Positions 1 through 8,253 of a stretch of 64,000 nt of DNA are shown piece by piece (the stretch's first letter is position 1; each line of letters opens with the position of its first letter). The stretch is from Actinomyces sp. AC-20-1 (GTDB lineage Bacteria > Actinomycetota > Actinomycetes > Actinomycetales > Actinomycetaceae), in the NCBI RefSeq assembly GCF_023369555.1, contig NZ_JACJVC010000003.1:62001-126000 (forward strand), in the 5' to 3' direction. Under the pieces are notes generated by a model. The model saw only the letters and a program-made list of their open reading frames with translations. It was not told where the DNA came from and made no database searches. The position numbers were made by a program, and so were the translations under genes.

Positions 1-430
1 CCGCGGTCAGGTCCGCCTCGAAGGAGCCTCCGACGAGGCTGCGCACGTGCTGCCACAGGCTGGGCCTGGGGCTGGTGATCCGGGCGACGGAGGACAGGGC
101 CACGCGGGTGCGGCACGCGGCGATCAACGCGTCGGCCAGGGCCTGGGCGAGGCCGTACTGCCGGGGTGCGAGTGCGGCCAGGCCGTGCACCGCGAGAGCC
201 CTCTGGGTCGTGGTGCCGCCCAGGCGCACGAGTGCGACGTTCTGCGAAGCCGTGACCTGGTCGGCGATCCGAGCGGGACGGTCGGCGTCGTCGTCGGTGA
301 CGACGAGCACGGCGTCCTCGCTCAGGACGTCGAGGGCACGGGCCACTGCGGCGGCGGGGTCCGGGCCCTGGGGGACGAGGACGCCGGGCGGCGGCGGGTC
401 CGTGCAGGGTGTTGCGGCAACAAGGATCAC
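1..430 (-). CDS. Hypothetical protein, C-terminal part outside the window
   Basis: An uninterrupted minus-strand frame of 143 codons runs off the left edge. It starts at a GTG (428-430) with GGAG five bases upstream. The visible protein begins with a hydrophobic strand (ILVAATP), followed by an Ala/Val-rich alternating pattern (EDAVLVVTDDDADRP, NVALVRLGG) that resembles an alpha/beta Rossmann-like fold. I do not recognise the family. It is transcribed divergently from the Flp-like surface protein gene. Third-position GC and amino-acid usage match neighbouring genes, so it is very likely coding. The C-terminal half is not visible, so no function is proposed. Confidence 0.6.
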   Translation of the reverse strand, partial: MILVAATPCTDPPPPGVLVPQGPDPAAAVARALDVLSEDAVLVVTDDDADRPARIADQVTASQNVALVRLGGTTTQRALAVHGLAALAPRQYGLAQALADALIAACRTRVALSSVARITSPRPSLWQHVRSLVGGSFEADLTA

Positions 431-826
431 AGAGACTCCAGGGACTCCTCTGATGGGTGACGGGGCGTGCGGTCCGGCAGGGAGGCGGACCTCACACCTC
501 GCGGGCACCGTCAGGGCGGCGCCTCGGCAAGGACCGTACACAGCGTTCGGACCCGGCGACACGGATCGGACTCCCCATGGCTGCGGCGCACCGCGCCACC
601 TGTGACGGCCCGCGCGGGCAGGGCCCACGCGCCGAGGACGCTACGGGGCGCACCGGCGGCCCGGAAGGGGCCGGCGCCCCACGTGCCGCCCCATGACAGG
701 TCCCTCCGCCGGCCCCGGACGGGAGCACAGCACGGGGCGCGGGCCCCTTCTGCGCTCACCGACGGGTCCGTAACGTCGGCTCGCGTCCGGTCTCCGGCCT
801 TGTCCCATCGCACCGTAGGGGGAACC
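431..826. other. Divergent intergenic region, no gene seen
   Basis: About 400 bases lie between two divergent genes. The plus frame stays open upstream of the chosen GTG at 827, but that stretch encodes Arg/Pro/Gly-rich sequence without a fold pattern, as expected for GC-rich non-coding DNA. I see no convincing promoter hexamers, RNA gene or strong hairpin. The only clear signal is the ribosome-binding purine run just before position 827. Confidence 0.45.
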
Positions 827-2293
827 GTGTCCCACACCTCTCAGGCGGGTTCCCGCCGTCGGCACCTCGAGTCCGGTGCCGGGGCGGCGGAGTACGCGGC
901 CATCATCGTCGTCGTCATGGCGGTGGCGGCCGCCGTCGTGCTCGCCGTCAGCGGCGTCAACGTCGGCCGGGCGGTCACCTGCGCGGTCTCATCGGTCTTC
1001 GGCGACGGCTCCGGTTGCGCCTCGGCGGATGACGGCCTGCGCGTCGACCCGGCGGACAACGTCGTCCAGGATGAGTCGCAGACGAGCACGGGCGGCGGCT
1101 CGGTCGGCACGGACAACCCCGTCTTCAACGTCTCCGCCGGGTTCGACGACCAGGGGAAGACGACCTACGCCCAGAACGAGGACGGCTCCGGGCAGTACCG
1201 GGTCTCCGACTCCAAGCAGGGCTTCGTCAAGGGCTCGGTCGGCAAGGACGACCTTAAGGTCGGCAGTGTCGACGTCTCCCTCGAGGCCTCCGCCTCCGGC
1301 GCCCTCACGATCACCGACACCACCGTCTACGACTGCGCTGACCCGGCCTCGTGCACCCAGTTCGGTAAGGACAACGCCGAGGAGTTCGACAACCGCACCC
1401 GCCAGGGCGTGAGCCAGATCATGGGCGGCGGGGACACGGAGGTCGACGGCACCGCGAGCTCCTACGAGCACACGACCTCCGGCTCGATCGAGCTGAGCGT
1501 CAAGGCGGGTGCCGAGGTCGACGTCGACGACAGCGAGATCTCCGCCTCCGCCGAGGGCGCCGCCTCGATGACCTTCGAGCACACGACGACCTACGCGGCC
1601 GACGACAACGGCGACAAGGGCGACAAGACGGGCGAGGAGGTCTCGACGCAGTACGAGCTCAACGGATCCGTCGGGGCGGCGGCGGAGGTCGTCGAGAAGG
1701 AGGTCAACGGTCTCGAGGTCGAGGCGCACGCCGGTGTCACGCTCTCCGGTGGCATCGGCGAGGAGGTCACCTACAAGGAGGACGCCGACGGCAACCTCAC
1801 CGAGCTGACCTTCCAGACGACGAGCAACTGGTCCAGCGGGTCCACCCTGTCGGTCGGAGTCGAGGGTGAGGACGACAACGGCGATGACACCTCGCCCTTC
1901 ACCGGTGCCGGCGAGACCCAGGTCGGCTACCAGTACGAGACGACCGTGACGGTCGACGTCACCCAGCTCAGCGACACCGACCGCAAGGTGGTCGAGGGCT
2001 ACGTCTACTCCATGTCCTCCAAGAGCCCGGTCCTTCCCAAGGCGGCGCTCAACCCCTCCGTCCCCGCGGACAGCGACGACGCCCTCGGCACCATCATCCA
2101 CGAGCACGCCCAGGTGACGACGTCGAAGTACGAGGTCGCCAGCGCCAGCGCGGAGAACGAGTACGACTTCGTCATCGCCAAGTACCGCTCCTCGCAGGAG
2201 TACGAGCACCGTAGGCTCGTCTCGCAGCAGTACCTGCAGGCACCGGACGGCTCCGGGCGGCGCTCCTACGCGAGCACCGGTGCCGTCGACTGA
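827..2293 (+). CDS. Surface protein with Flp-type prepilin N-terminus and large acidic ectodomain
   Basis: A 488-residue protein starting at GTG, with a GGGGGAA purine tract just upstream. The basic N-terminus (SRRRH, residues 9-13) leads into SGAGAAEYAAII (16-27). This is an exact G-XXXX-E-Y Flp/Tad prepilin motif: cleavage would follow Gly17, with Glu22 at +5 and Tyr23 at +6. A single hydrophobic helix (about 24-46) follows. The remaining 440 residues are acidic, Ser/Thr/Gly-rich and beta-prone, with EHTT-type patches and few cysteines. Flp pilins are normally only 50-70 residues, so the long ectodomain is unusual. It could be a pseudopilin-like or minor pilin, or a protein merely anchored by this helix. 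The ectodomain family is not recognised. Confidence 0.7.
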   Translation: MSHTSQAGSRRRHLESGAGAAEYAAIIVVVMAVAAAVVLAVSGVNVGRAVTCAVSSVFGDGSGCASADDGLRVDPADNVVQDESQTSTGGGSVGTDNPVFNVSAGFDDQGKTTYAQNEDGSGQYRVSDSKQGFVKGSVGKDDLKVGSVDVSLEASASGALTITDTTVYDCADPASCTQFGKDNAEEFDNRTRQGVSQIMGGGDTEVDGTASSYEHTTSGSIELSVKAGAEVDVDDSEISASAEGAASMTFEHTTTYAADDNGDKGDKTGEEVSTQYELNGSVGAAAEVVEKEVNGLEVEAHAGVTLSGGIGEEVTYKEDADGNLTELTFQTTSNWSSGSTLSVGVEGEDDNGDDTSPFTGAGETQVGYQYETTVTVDVTQLSDTDRKVVEGYVYSMSSKSPVLPKAALNPSVPADSDDALGTIIHEHAQVTTSKYEVASASAENEYDFVIAKYRSSQEYEHRRLVSQQYLQAPDGSGRRSYASTGAVD

Positions 2294-2305
2294 CGCCCAC
2301 AGGTA

Positions 2306-2331
2306 GCGGCCCGCCGGCGCCGGCGGGCCGC
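2306..2331 (+). terminator. Perfect palindrome after the Flp-like gene
   Basis: A 26-base perfect GC-only palindrome (two 13-base arms without a spacer) starts 13 bases after the stop codon. There is no T-tract. It may be a U-less terminator, or an intercistronic stem before the lipoprotein gene 37 bases further on. Confidence 0.5.
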
Positions 2332-2367
2332 CCGATCCGACCACCGAGAGAGGACTGAGGTTCTGAT

Positions 2368-3054
2368 ATGGCTCACTCCCACGCTGTGCTGTCACGCCGC
2401 CGCGCCGCCGCCCTGGCCGCCGCCGCGCCCGTCCTCGCCCTGGCCGCCGCCTGCGGCGACGACACCCCCTCCCCCACCGGGACGGCCTCCGGGCAGGCCG
2501 TCCAGGAGGCGAGCGCCGGCACGTCGAGCGCCGTCACCCCGGACCTCGACGCCGAGCGCGAGGACCCGCAGCTGGTGCCCTCCCCAGCGCCTACCGACGG
2601 GGAGACCTTCGAGGCCGCCGCCGACGTCCACCTGACAGTGCCCTCTGCCCTGACGCACACCACCACCAAGGACGGCCAGACTCGCTGGCTCTACTACGTC
2701 TCGGACGAGGACTGCGGGATGCTGGACGTCGTCGCCGCCCCCTTCTTCTGGGGCACCGCCGCGGAGGAGGCGGACGACCAGTGGCAGGCGTACGTCGACG
2801 ACACTGACTCGGCGTCGGCGCTCGTGCAGGTCGAGTGGCCCGGTGCCGCGGACGCCTGGAGCTGGACCTGGGAGCAGGTGGCGGACCGCGCGGTCTTCGA
2901 CGGCTCCCTGTCCGGCGTCGTCAACGTCTCGGGCGTCTCTGTCATCCTCACCACCGAGGGCGGCCAGGACCTGCGCGTGACCGCTTACGCGCCCGCCGGC
3001 GCGCTGGAGGGCTCCGCGGCCGTGGCTGCGATGCAGTCCCTCGTCCTCGGCTGA
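2368..3054 (+). CDS. Putative lipoprotein
   Basis: A 228-residue exported protein. The N-terminus has an Arg-rich patch (SRRR, 9-12), an Ala/Leu signal helix and a lipobox-like LAAAC with Cys29 as the presumed lipidated residue. A Thr/Pro/Ser-rich linker (about 30-75) precedes a compact domain of about 150 residues with a conserved-looking core (RWLYYVSDEDCG, WSWTWEQVADRA). The upstream AGGACTGAGG gives a plausible ribosome-binding site. It lies 74 bases after the Flp-like gene on the same strand, so the two may be expressed together at the cell surface. I do not recognise the domain; a role in surface assembly would be guesswork. Confidence 0.6.
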   Translation: MAHSHAVLSRRRAAALAAAAPVLALAAACGDDTPSPTGTASGQAVQEASAGTSSAVTPDLDAEREDPQLVPSPAPTDGETFEAAADVHLTVPSALTHTTTKDGQTRWLYYVSDEDCGMLDVVAAPFFWGTAAEEADDQWQAYVDDTDSASALVQVEWPGAADAWSWTWEQVADRAVFDGSLSGVVNVSGVSVILTTEGGQDLRVTAYAPAGALEGSAAVAAMQSLVLG

Positions 3055-3070
3055 GCCCGGGGCCGCACGT

Positions 3071-3119
3071 GCGCCGCACGGCGGCTCGCACCGCCCCACG
3101 GCAGCCCGCCGTGCGGCGC
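3071..3119. terminator. Bidirectional terminator hairpin
   Basis: Perfect 14-base arms at 3071-3084 and 3106-3119 with a 21-base loop lie between two convergent lipoprotein genes. The position and symmetry suit termination in both directions. No T-run is present on either side. Confidence 0.6.
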
Positions 3120-3126
3120 CGGCAGG

Positions 3127-4113
3127 TCAGGTCACCGGCACCCCGGTGAGGCGCCACGGGACCGACAGCAGCAGGCTCCCGGAGCGCGTGACCCTCTCGA
3201 CCTCGATGCTCAGCCGCCCCAGCCCCTCGGGCCCGGTGACCTCCAGGGGCCGGTCCGCGCCTCCGACGGCGCCGGCCGCCTCGGGCAGGGTGTGCTCGCC
3301 GTCGTTGCGCACGAGCGCGTCCCCGGTGCCCCGGGAGGGGGCGATGGCCACCTCGACCCGACGGTTGAGGGCGGACTCGGCGTCGGCGGTGAGCTCGGCG
3401 GAGTCGACGTCGAAGGTGACGTCGCCGGCGAGGTCGACGACGGTGGTCTCCTCGTCGGTGACAGCCGCGCTGGCGCCGTCGGTGGACTCGATGTGGCGCT
3501 CGAGCGCCACCGGGGAGGCCAGGCGCTGGTCCGGGACAGCGGTCCGGGCGACGGAGGGCAGGTCGAGGGCGGGGGCGGAGGGGTCGTCGGCGTCGACGAC
3601 GGGCACCTCCACCAGGCCGGTGCCGGGCAGGAGGACGATGACGCTGGCGGTGTCGACGGGCCCGAAGGTCGCCACGAGGTCCTGCTCGTCACCGGGGGCC
3701 AGTGTCTCGAAGCGGGACTGGGTGCTCGTGGTGGTCCACACGCGCAGACCCGTGGTGTCCACCAGGCGCAGGGGCTTGTAGGAGCCGAGGGTCTCGATGA
3801 GCCCGCCGAGGAGGACCTGGCCGGGCGCGAGCTTCTCGGCGACGTCGGCCTCCCGGGAGCGGGTGACGTGCAGGGGCAGGACGGAGCCCTCGGCGCCGGC
3901 GACCTCGACGCGCACGAGGGGGCCGAGGTCGACCGTGACCTCCTCCGTGCCGCGGGGCATGAGGGCGGTGGCGACGGCGTCGCCGAGGGTGGAGCCAGCC
4001 TCCTCGGGCTCGGAGGCCGGCACCGGGACCGGGGCGCCGCAGGCGCCCAGGGCGAGGGCCGCCGCGCCCAGCGGCATGCTGAGCACGACGCGGCGGCCGA
4101 GGGCGGGGCTCAT
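3127..4113 (-). CDS. Putative Tat-type lipoprotein
   Basis: A 328-residue protein. The start at 4113 is preferred over an upstream alternative because GGAGG sits five bases before it. An Arg-Arg pair (7-8), a hydrophobic stretch and LALGAC give a lipobox with Cys25. The mature part is rich in beta strands (VTVDLGPLVRVEVAG, LGRLSIEVERV at the C-terminus), with no recognised catalytic motif. It may consist of repeated immunoglobulin-like or sandwich folds. The gene lies 139 bases downstream of the Ser/Thr kinase gene in the same direction, so it could be co-regulated with it. Function unknown. Confidence 0.55.
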   Translation of the reverse strand: MSPALGRRVVLSMPLGAAALALGACGAPVPVPASEPEEAGSTLGDAVATALMPRGTEEVTVDLGPLVRVEVAGAEGSVLPLHVTRSREADVAEKLAPGQVLLGGLIETLGSYKPLRLVDTTGLRVWTTTSTQSRFETLAPGDEQDLVATFGPVDTASVIVLLPGTGLVEVPVVDADDPSAPALDLPSVARTAVPDQRLASPVALERHIESTDGASAAVTDEETTVVDLAGDVTFDVDSAELTADAESALNRRVEVAIAPSRGTGDALVRNDGEHTLPEAAGAVGGADRPLEVTGPEGLGRLSIEVERVTRSGSLLLSVPWRLTGVPVT

Positions 4114-4171
4114 CGTGACCTCCTGCGTGTCTGTGGCGTGTGTGTGGCGTGTCATGGCGCGCCACTGCGTG

Positions 4172-4187
4172 CCGGGCGGCCGCCCGG
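4172..4187 (-). terminator. Palindrome after the kinase gene
   Basis: A 16-base perfect GC-only palindrome lies between the kinase stop codon and the downstream lipoprotein gene. It may form a short stem that partially terminates kinase transcription. Confidence 0.3.
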
Positions 4188-4252
4188 GCCCCTCGACAGT
4201 AGCGACAGAGGTCCTCCGACGGCGATGGGCAGGGCTGCCCCAGCGCCGGCTC

Positions 4253-6664
4253 TCAGTCCTTCTCGACGATGAGGAGGAGCGCGTCGGTGCGGTACCCGTC
4301 GGGTATCTCGGTCAGCATGACGGGGAGGAAGTCGCGTCCACCGCCGGCGCGCGGGGAGGCCGGCAGGACCGCCACGAGGGTGCCGTTGAGGTGCCAGGAG
4401 GCGGTGCCGTCGGACAGGCTCAGGGCGCGCACCTGCGGTGCGTCGAAGACCTCCGACGCACCCGTCTGGACGAGCAGGGCGCCGTCGCCTCCCACGAGGC
4501 CGAGCGGGGTGAGCAGGCACCCCTCCGTCTGGGCGGGCAGGTCGAGGGCGCGGCCGTCGACGGCGAGGGTGCAGGAGGCGGTGTCGGCCACGGCAGTGAC
4601 CGTCCGCTCAGCACCGCGCACGGTGACGGCGCCCGGCTCGGTGGGGGCGGAGGACAGCAGGTCGAGCAGGTCCGTCGCGCTGAGGTCGCCGGAGGCCGTC
4701 CACCCCGTGCGCTCCAGGGCGGTGCTCACCTCGCCGGCGAGGCTGCCGTCGGCCTCGTGGACGGTCCAGGTGCCGGTCTCGTGCGTGTAGAAGGTGCCGG
4801 GGCCGACGTCGGTGCCGACGCCTCCGGGCAGGGGCTCGTCCCAGTCCGGCTCGGCCGCCAGGGGGCGTGAGAGCAGGACGGTGCCGGTGGCGGCGTCGAG
4901 GACGACGACCTCCTCCTTGTCCCCCTCCCAGGCGGTGACGAAGCCGTTCTCCACGCGCCCGCCCTCGTAGGAGCCGTAGGCGCGCCAGCGCTCCGTGCCC
5001 GAGGCGCCCAGGCCGACGAGGGCGCCGCGGTAGCCGCCGTCGACGACGACGGCCGTGGTCTCGGTGGCGCCGAGCACGCGGCGCTTCTCGGGGCCGGGGA
5101 CGGGGAGCCGGGAGCCGTCGAGGGCGATGAGGCTGTCACCGCCGCCGTCGCGCCGCTCGCACAGCAGGTGCTCGGCGTCCCAGAAGGTGGCGGCGGAGCA
5201 CGTGCCCTGCCACACGGGGGCCTCGTCGCTGCGGGAGAGGTCGTGCAGGCGCCAGGTGCCCGCACCGTGCTCGGTGGCCAGCGCGGTGCCGCCGGGGCCG
5301 ACGAGGAGGTCGTCGACGTCGGCGAGGGCCTGGATCTGGGAGGGTCGTCCGGGTACGGGCAGGGCGGTGAGCCCGGTGCCGGTGGGCGGGCGGTGGGTCC
5401 ACCACCAGGTGCCCGCGGCGAGGGCGAGGACGATGGCGAGGGCCGGCAGGACCAGGAGCCGGCGGCGTCTGGGCGGCGGCGGGGTGAGGCCGTAGGCGGG
5501 GGCCGGCACGGCCGGCCTGTCCGGGGCCGCGAGACGGCCGGGGACTGTCGGGGCAGCCGCCTCACGGAGGGTGGGCCCGGTCCCAGCGGCCCCCATGAGG
5601 CCGTAGACGGGTCCCGCGTCCCGGGTGCGGGAGGCTCCCCCGGCCGACGGGGAGGACGGGAGGACGGGCCCAGCAAGCGCAGTGGGCCCCGTGCCCCACT
5701 CGTGGGGGCGGGCCGTGGGCGTCGAGGGCGGCGGCGCCTGCAGGGCAGCGGCGGCCGGGAGCCCGGTCAGGGTCGTCGTCATGACCTCCAGCGCCTGGGC
5801 GACCGCCGCGGCGGTGGGCCGAGCCGCCGGGTCCTTGGCGAGCATCGCCGTCAGCAGCGCCCACAGGGGCTCCGGCAGGCCGTCGGGGCGGCCGGGGTCG
5901 CGGCGCGCGTGCTGGGCGAGGACCTGGCCGGGCGAGCCGGTGAAGGGAGGCACCCCGCAGGACATCTCGTACAGGACGACACCGAGGGAGTAGATGTCCG
6001 CCGCCGGGGTCGGCGGGTGCGGGTCCAGGACCTCGGGGGCCATGTACAGGGGCGTGCCGACGGCGGCCGTCGTGTGGGAGGAGCCGACGGTCTGCGTCAG
6101 GCGGGCGACGCCGAAGTCCGCCAGGCGCGGGGTGAAGCGGGCGTCGATACCGACCACCTGGGTGGCGCCCGCCGGCGCCGTCTCCCGGCCACCAGGGGCC
6201 GCGCCGCCCGGCCCCCATTCGATGAGGACGTTGGCCGGCTTGACGTCCCGGTGGACGATGCCGGCGACGTGCACGGCCTCGAGCCCGCGGGCGAGGAGCG
6301 CGCCCACCCGGGCGGTGTCCGCGGGCATGAGCGGACCGGTGGTCCTCAGCAGCGCGCGCAGGTCGCCGCCGCCGACGTAGGTCATGACGATAGCGAAGGT
6401 GGCACCCTCCACCACCATGTCCTGCACGCCGACGACGTAGGGCGAGCTCACCCGCATAAGGGTCGCGCGCTCCTTGAGGAAGCGGTCGAGGACCTGCTCG
6501 TCGTCGGCGAGGTCCGTGCGCAGGAGCTTGACGGCCAGGGGCTCGCCGGGAGCGCTCACGCGGTGCGCGCACCAGACCTCCCCCTGGGCGCCGGAGCCGA
6601 TGCGTGAGTCCAGGACGTAGGCGCTGCCCAGCCGCCGAGCGTCCGCATGGGGTGACTCACTCAT
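4253..6664 (-). CDS. Membrane-anchored Ser/Thr protein kinase (PknB-like) with extracellular propeller-like sensor
   Basis: An 803-residue Hanks-type kinase. Start 6664 follows AAGGA at a good distance. The Gly-rich loop IGSGAQGEV is at 22-30, the ATP-binding lysine is Lys46 (AVKLL), the catalytic loop HRDVKPAN spans 138-145 and DFG is at 183-185. GTPLYMAPEVL follows in the activation segment. About 25 Gly/Pro/Ala-rich residues are inserted between the catalytic Asn and DFG, longer than usual. A Pro-rich juxtamembrane linker leads to one membrane helix near 402-421 (RRRRLLVLPALAIVL just before and in it). The outer region of about 380 residues has repeated strands (VLDAATGTVLLSR, ALSLSDGTASW) typical of PQQ/beta-propeller repeats rather than PASTA domains. 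Ligand and substrates are not evident from the neighbourhood. Confidence 0.88.
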   Translation of the reverse strand: MSESPHADARRLGSAYVLDSRIGSGAQGEVWCAHRVSAPGEPLAVKLLRTDLADDEQVLDRFLKERATLMRVSSPYVVGVQDMVVEGATFAIVMTYVGGGDLRALLRTTGPLMPADTARVGALLARGLEAVHVAGIVHRDVKPANVLIEWGPGGAAPGGRETAPAGATQVVGIDARFTPRLADFGVARLTQTVGSSHTTAAVGTPLYMAPEVLDPHPPTPAADIYSLGVVLYEMSCGVPPFTGSPGQVLAQHARRDPGRPDGLPEPLWALLTAMLAKDPAARPTAAAVAQALEVMTTTLTGLPAAAALQAPPPSTPTARPHEWGTGPTALAGPVLPSSPSAGGASRTRDAGPVYGLMGAAGTGPTLREAAAPTVPGRLAAPDRPAVPAPAYGLTPPPPRRRRLLVLPALAIVLALAAGTWWWTHRPPTGTGLTALPVPGRPSQIQALADVDDLLVGPGGTALATEHGAGTWRLHDLSRSDEAPVWQGTCSAATFWDAEHLLCERRDGGGDSLIALDGSRLPVPGPEKRRVLGATETTAVVVDGGYRGALVGLGASGTERWRAYGSYEGGRVENGFVTAWEGDKEEVVVLDAATGTVLLSRPLAAEPDWDEPLPGGVGTDVGPGTFYTHETGTWTVHEADGSLAGEVSTALERTGWTASGDLSATDLLDLLSSAPTEPGAVTVRGAERTVTAVADTASCTLAVDGRALDLPAQTEGCLLTPLGLVGGDGALLVQTGASEVFDAPQVRALSLSDGTASWHLNGTLVAVLPASPRAGGGRDFLPVMLTEIPDGYRTDALLLIVEKD

Positions 6665-6785
6665 AGGGATCCTTCGGGTCGACGTCGCCGCCGCAAGGCT
6701 ACCGGCCTCGTCGCCGTCGGGAGTCCTGCGGGGACGGACCCAGCCCACCTTCGGGACCGCCCAGCGGCCCGCGGTCGGCAACGAC

Positions 6786-6821
6786 GACGCCGGCCGCCCC
6801 ACGCAGGGGACGGCCGGCGTC
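6786..6821 (-). terminator. Terminator of the rplK-rplA unit
   Basis: Perfect 10-base arms (6786-6795 and 6812-6821) with a 16-base loop lie about 22 bases beyond the rplA stop codon. It is placed to end ribosomal-protein transcription before the kinase gene. Confidence 0.6.
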
Positions 6822-6843
6822 AACGGTCTCAGCGGCGTGCGCG

Positions 6844-7533
6844 TCAGGCCTTGGTGATGTCGAGCGGGATGCCCGGGCCCATGGTCGTCGTCATCGTCGC
6901 CTTGAGGACGTAGCGGCCCTTCGAGGTGGAGGGCTTGAGGCGCAGGACCTCGTCCAGGGCGGCCTGGAAGTTCTCCACCAGCTGCTCCTCGGTGAAGGAG
7001 GACTTGCCGATGACGAAGTTGAGGTTGGCGGCACGGTCCACGCGGAACTCGATGCGGCCGCCCTTGATGTCGGTGACGGCCTTGGCCACGTCCATCGTCA
7101 CGGTGCCGGTCTTCGGGTTGGGCATGAGGCCACGGGGACCGAGCACGCGGCCCAGGCGGCCGACCTTGCCCATGAGGTCCGGGGTGGCGACGGCGGCGTC
7201 GAAGTCGGTCCAGCCGCCGGCGACCTTCTCGATGAGCTCGTCGCCGCCGACCTCGTCGGCGCCCGCGGCGAGGGCCTGCTCGGCCCTCTCGCCCTGGGCG
7301 AAGACGATAACGCGGGCGGTCTTACCGGTACCGTGCGGCAGGGACACGGTGCCACGCACCATCTGGTCGGCCTTGCGGGGGTCGACGCCCAGTCGCAGGA
7401 CGACGTCCACGGTGGAGTCGAACTTCGTGATGGACGTCGCCTTGGCGAGCTTGACGGCCTCGGCCGGGGTGTAGAGGATCCCGGACTGGATCTTCTCAGC
7501 GGCGGCGCGGTAGGCCTTGCTGCGCTTGGTCAT
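6844..7533 (-). CDS. rplA: 50S ribosomal protein L1
   Basis: A 229-residue protein of normal length for L1. It forms the base of the L1 stalk that handles exiting tRNA. It is recognised by the N-terminus ([13 protein letters not shown]), the central [14 protein letters not shown] signature and the [19 protein letters not shown] segment. It lies 76 bases downstream of rplK in the conserved secE-nusG-rplK-rplA order. In many bacteria L1 represses its own operon by binding a leader mimic of its 23S site; I could not identify such a site here with confidence. Confidence 0.97.
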   Translation of the reverse strand: MTKRSKAYRAAAEKIQSGILYTPAEAVKLAKATSITKFDSTVDVVLRLGVDPRKADQMVRGTVSLPHGTGKTARVIVFAQGERAEQALAAGADEVGGDELIEKVAGGWTDFDAAVATPDLMGKVGRLGRVLGPRGLMPNPKTGTVTMDVAKAVTDIKGGRIEFRVDRAANLNFVIGKSSFTEEQLVENFQAALDEVLRLKPSTSKGRYVLKATMTTTMGPGIPLDITKA

Positions 7534-7609
7534 CTGCTTCTCCTTGCAGTCGTGGTGTGCGGGCCGCGCATGGCCCTTCCACGGTGGTTGTGGTGGGGGT
7601 GGTCGCGCC

Positions 7610-8038
7610 TCAGGCGACCGTGATGCCCATCGAGCGGGCGGTGCCGGCGATGATGGCGGCGGCAGCGTCGATGTCGTTGGCGTTGAGGTCGGCCATCTTG
7701 GTGGAGGCGATCTCCTTGACCTGGTCCATCGTCAGCGTGCCGACCTTGGCGGAGTGGGGCGTGGCGGAGCCCTTGGAGACGCCCGCGGCCTTCTTGATGA
7801 GCTCGGCGGCCGGCGGGGTCTTGGTCACGAAGGTGAAGGAGCGGTCCTCGTAGACCGTGATCTCCACCGGGATGACGTTGCCGCGCTGCGACTCGGTCGC
7901 GGCGTTGTACGCCTTGCAGAACTCCATGATGTTGACGCCGTGCTGACCGAGCGCGGGGCCGATCGGCGGGGCGGGGTTGGCCTGGCCGGCCTGGATCTGG
8001 AGCTTGATGAGCCCAGAGACCTTCTTCTTGGGAGCCAT
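7610..8038 (-). CDS. rplK: 50S ribosomal protein L11
   Basis: A 142-residue protein matching the usual L11 length. It forms part of the GTPase-associated centre, where elongation factors and stringent factor Rel act. The N-terminal domain shows [20 protein letters not shown] and the C-terminal RNA-binding domain ends in AGTARSMGI. The start is the ATG before APKKK. It has its own upstream promoter candidate and a strong terminator separating it from nusG, and is followed by rplA. Confidence 0.97.
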   Translation of the reverse strand: MAPKKKVSGLIKLQIQAGQANPAPPIGPALGQHGVNIMEFCKAYNAATESQRGNVIPVEITVYEDRSFTFVTKTPPAAELIKKAAGVSKGSATPHSAKVGTLTMDQVKEIASTKMADLNANDIDAAAAIIAGTARSMGITVA

Positions 8039-8123
8039 GTAGGGGGTCCTTCTCGTCCGGAGCACTGCACGCCTGCCGTGCAGTGGTGCCCGCGCCTGGA
8101 GGGGCGCGCACGCACGAGGACTG

Positions 8124-8151
8124 ATCCTAGCCCCTGGCGAGGGGCCTGACC
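8124..8151 (-). promoter_or_regulatory. Candidate promoter for rplK-rplA
   Basis: Read on the minus strand, a TAGGAT -10 box (8124-8129) is preceded by GGTCAG (8146-8151) with a 16-base spacer. It lies between the nusG terminator and rplK, with a leader of roughly 80 bases. Confidence 0.45.
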
Positions 8152-8168
8152 GTGTCCGGTGTGCGGTA

Positions 8169-8189
8169 TCACAGGCCCGGGGCCTGTGA
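8169..8189. repeat. Short inverted repeat beside the nusG terminator
   Basis: Perfect 9-base arms, TCACAGGCC and its complement, are separated by three bases. It is adjacent to the larger terminator hairpin. It could be part of a tandem terminator or a regulator site in the rplK promoter region. Confidence 0.35.
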
Positions 8190-8192
8190 CGC

Positions 8193-8238
8193 GCGGCGCC
8201 CGGTGCCCGCCCCGGGTGGGGCGGGCACCGGGCGCCGC
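8193..8238 (-). terminator. Strong terminator after nusG
   Basis: Perfect 21-base arms (8193-8213 and 8218-8238) with a four-base GGGT loop start 16 bases after the nusG stop. It lacks a T-tract but is among the strongest stems in the window, and it separates secE-nusG from rplK-rplA. Confidence 0.7.
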
Positions 8239-8253
8239 GAGGTCGGGGGAGCC

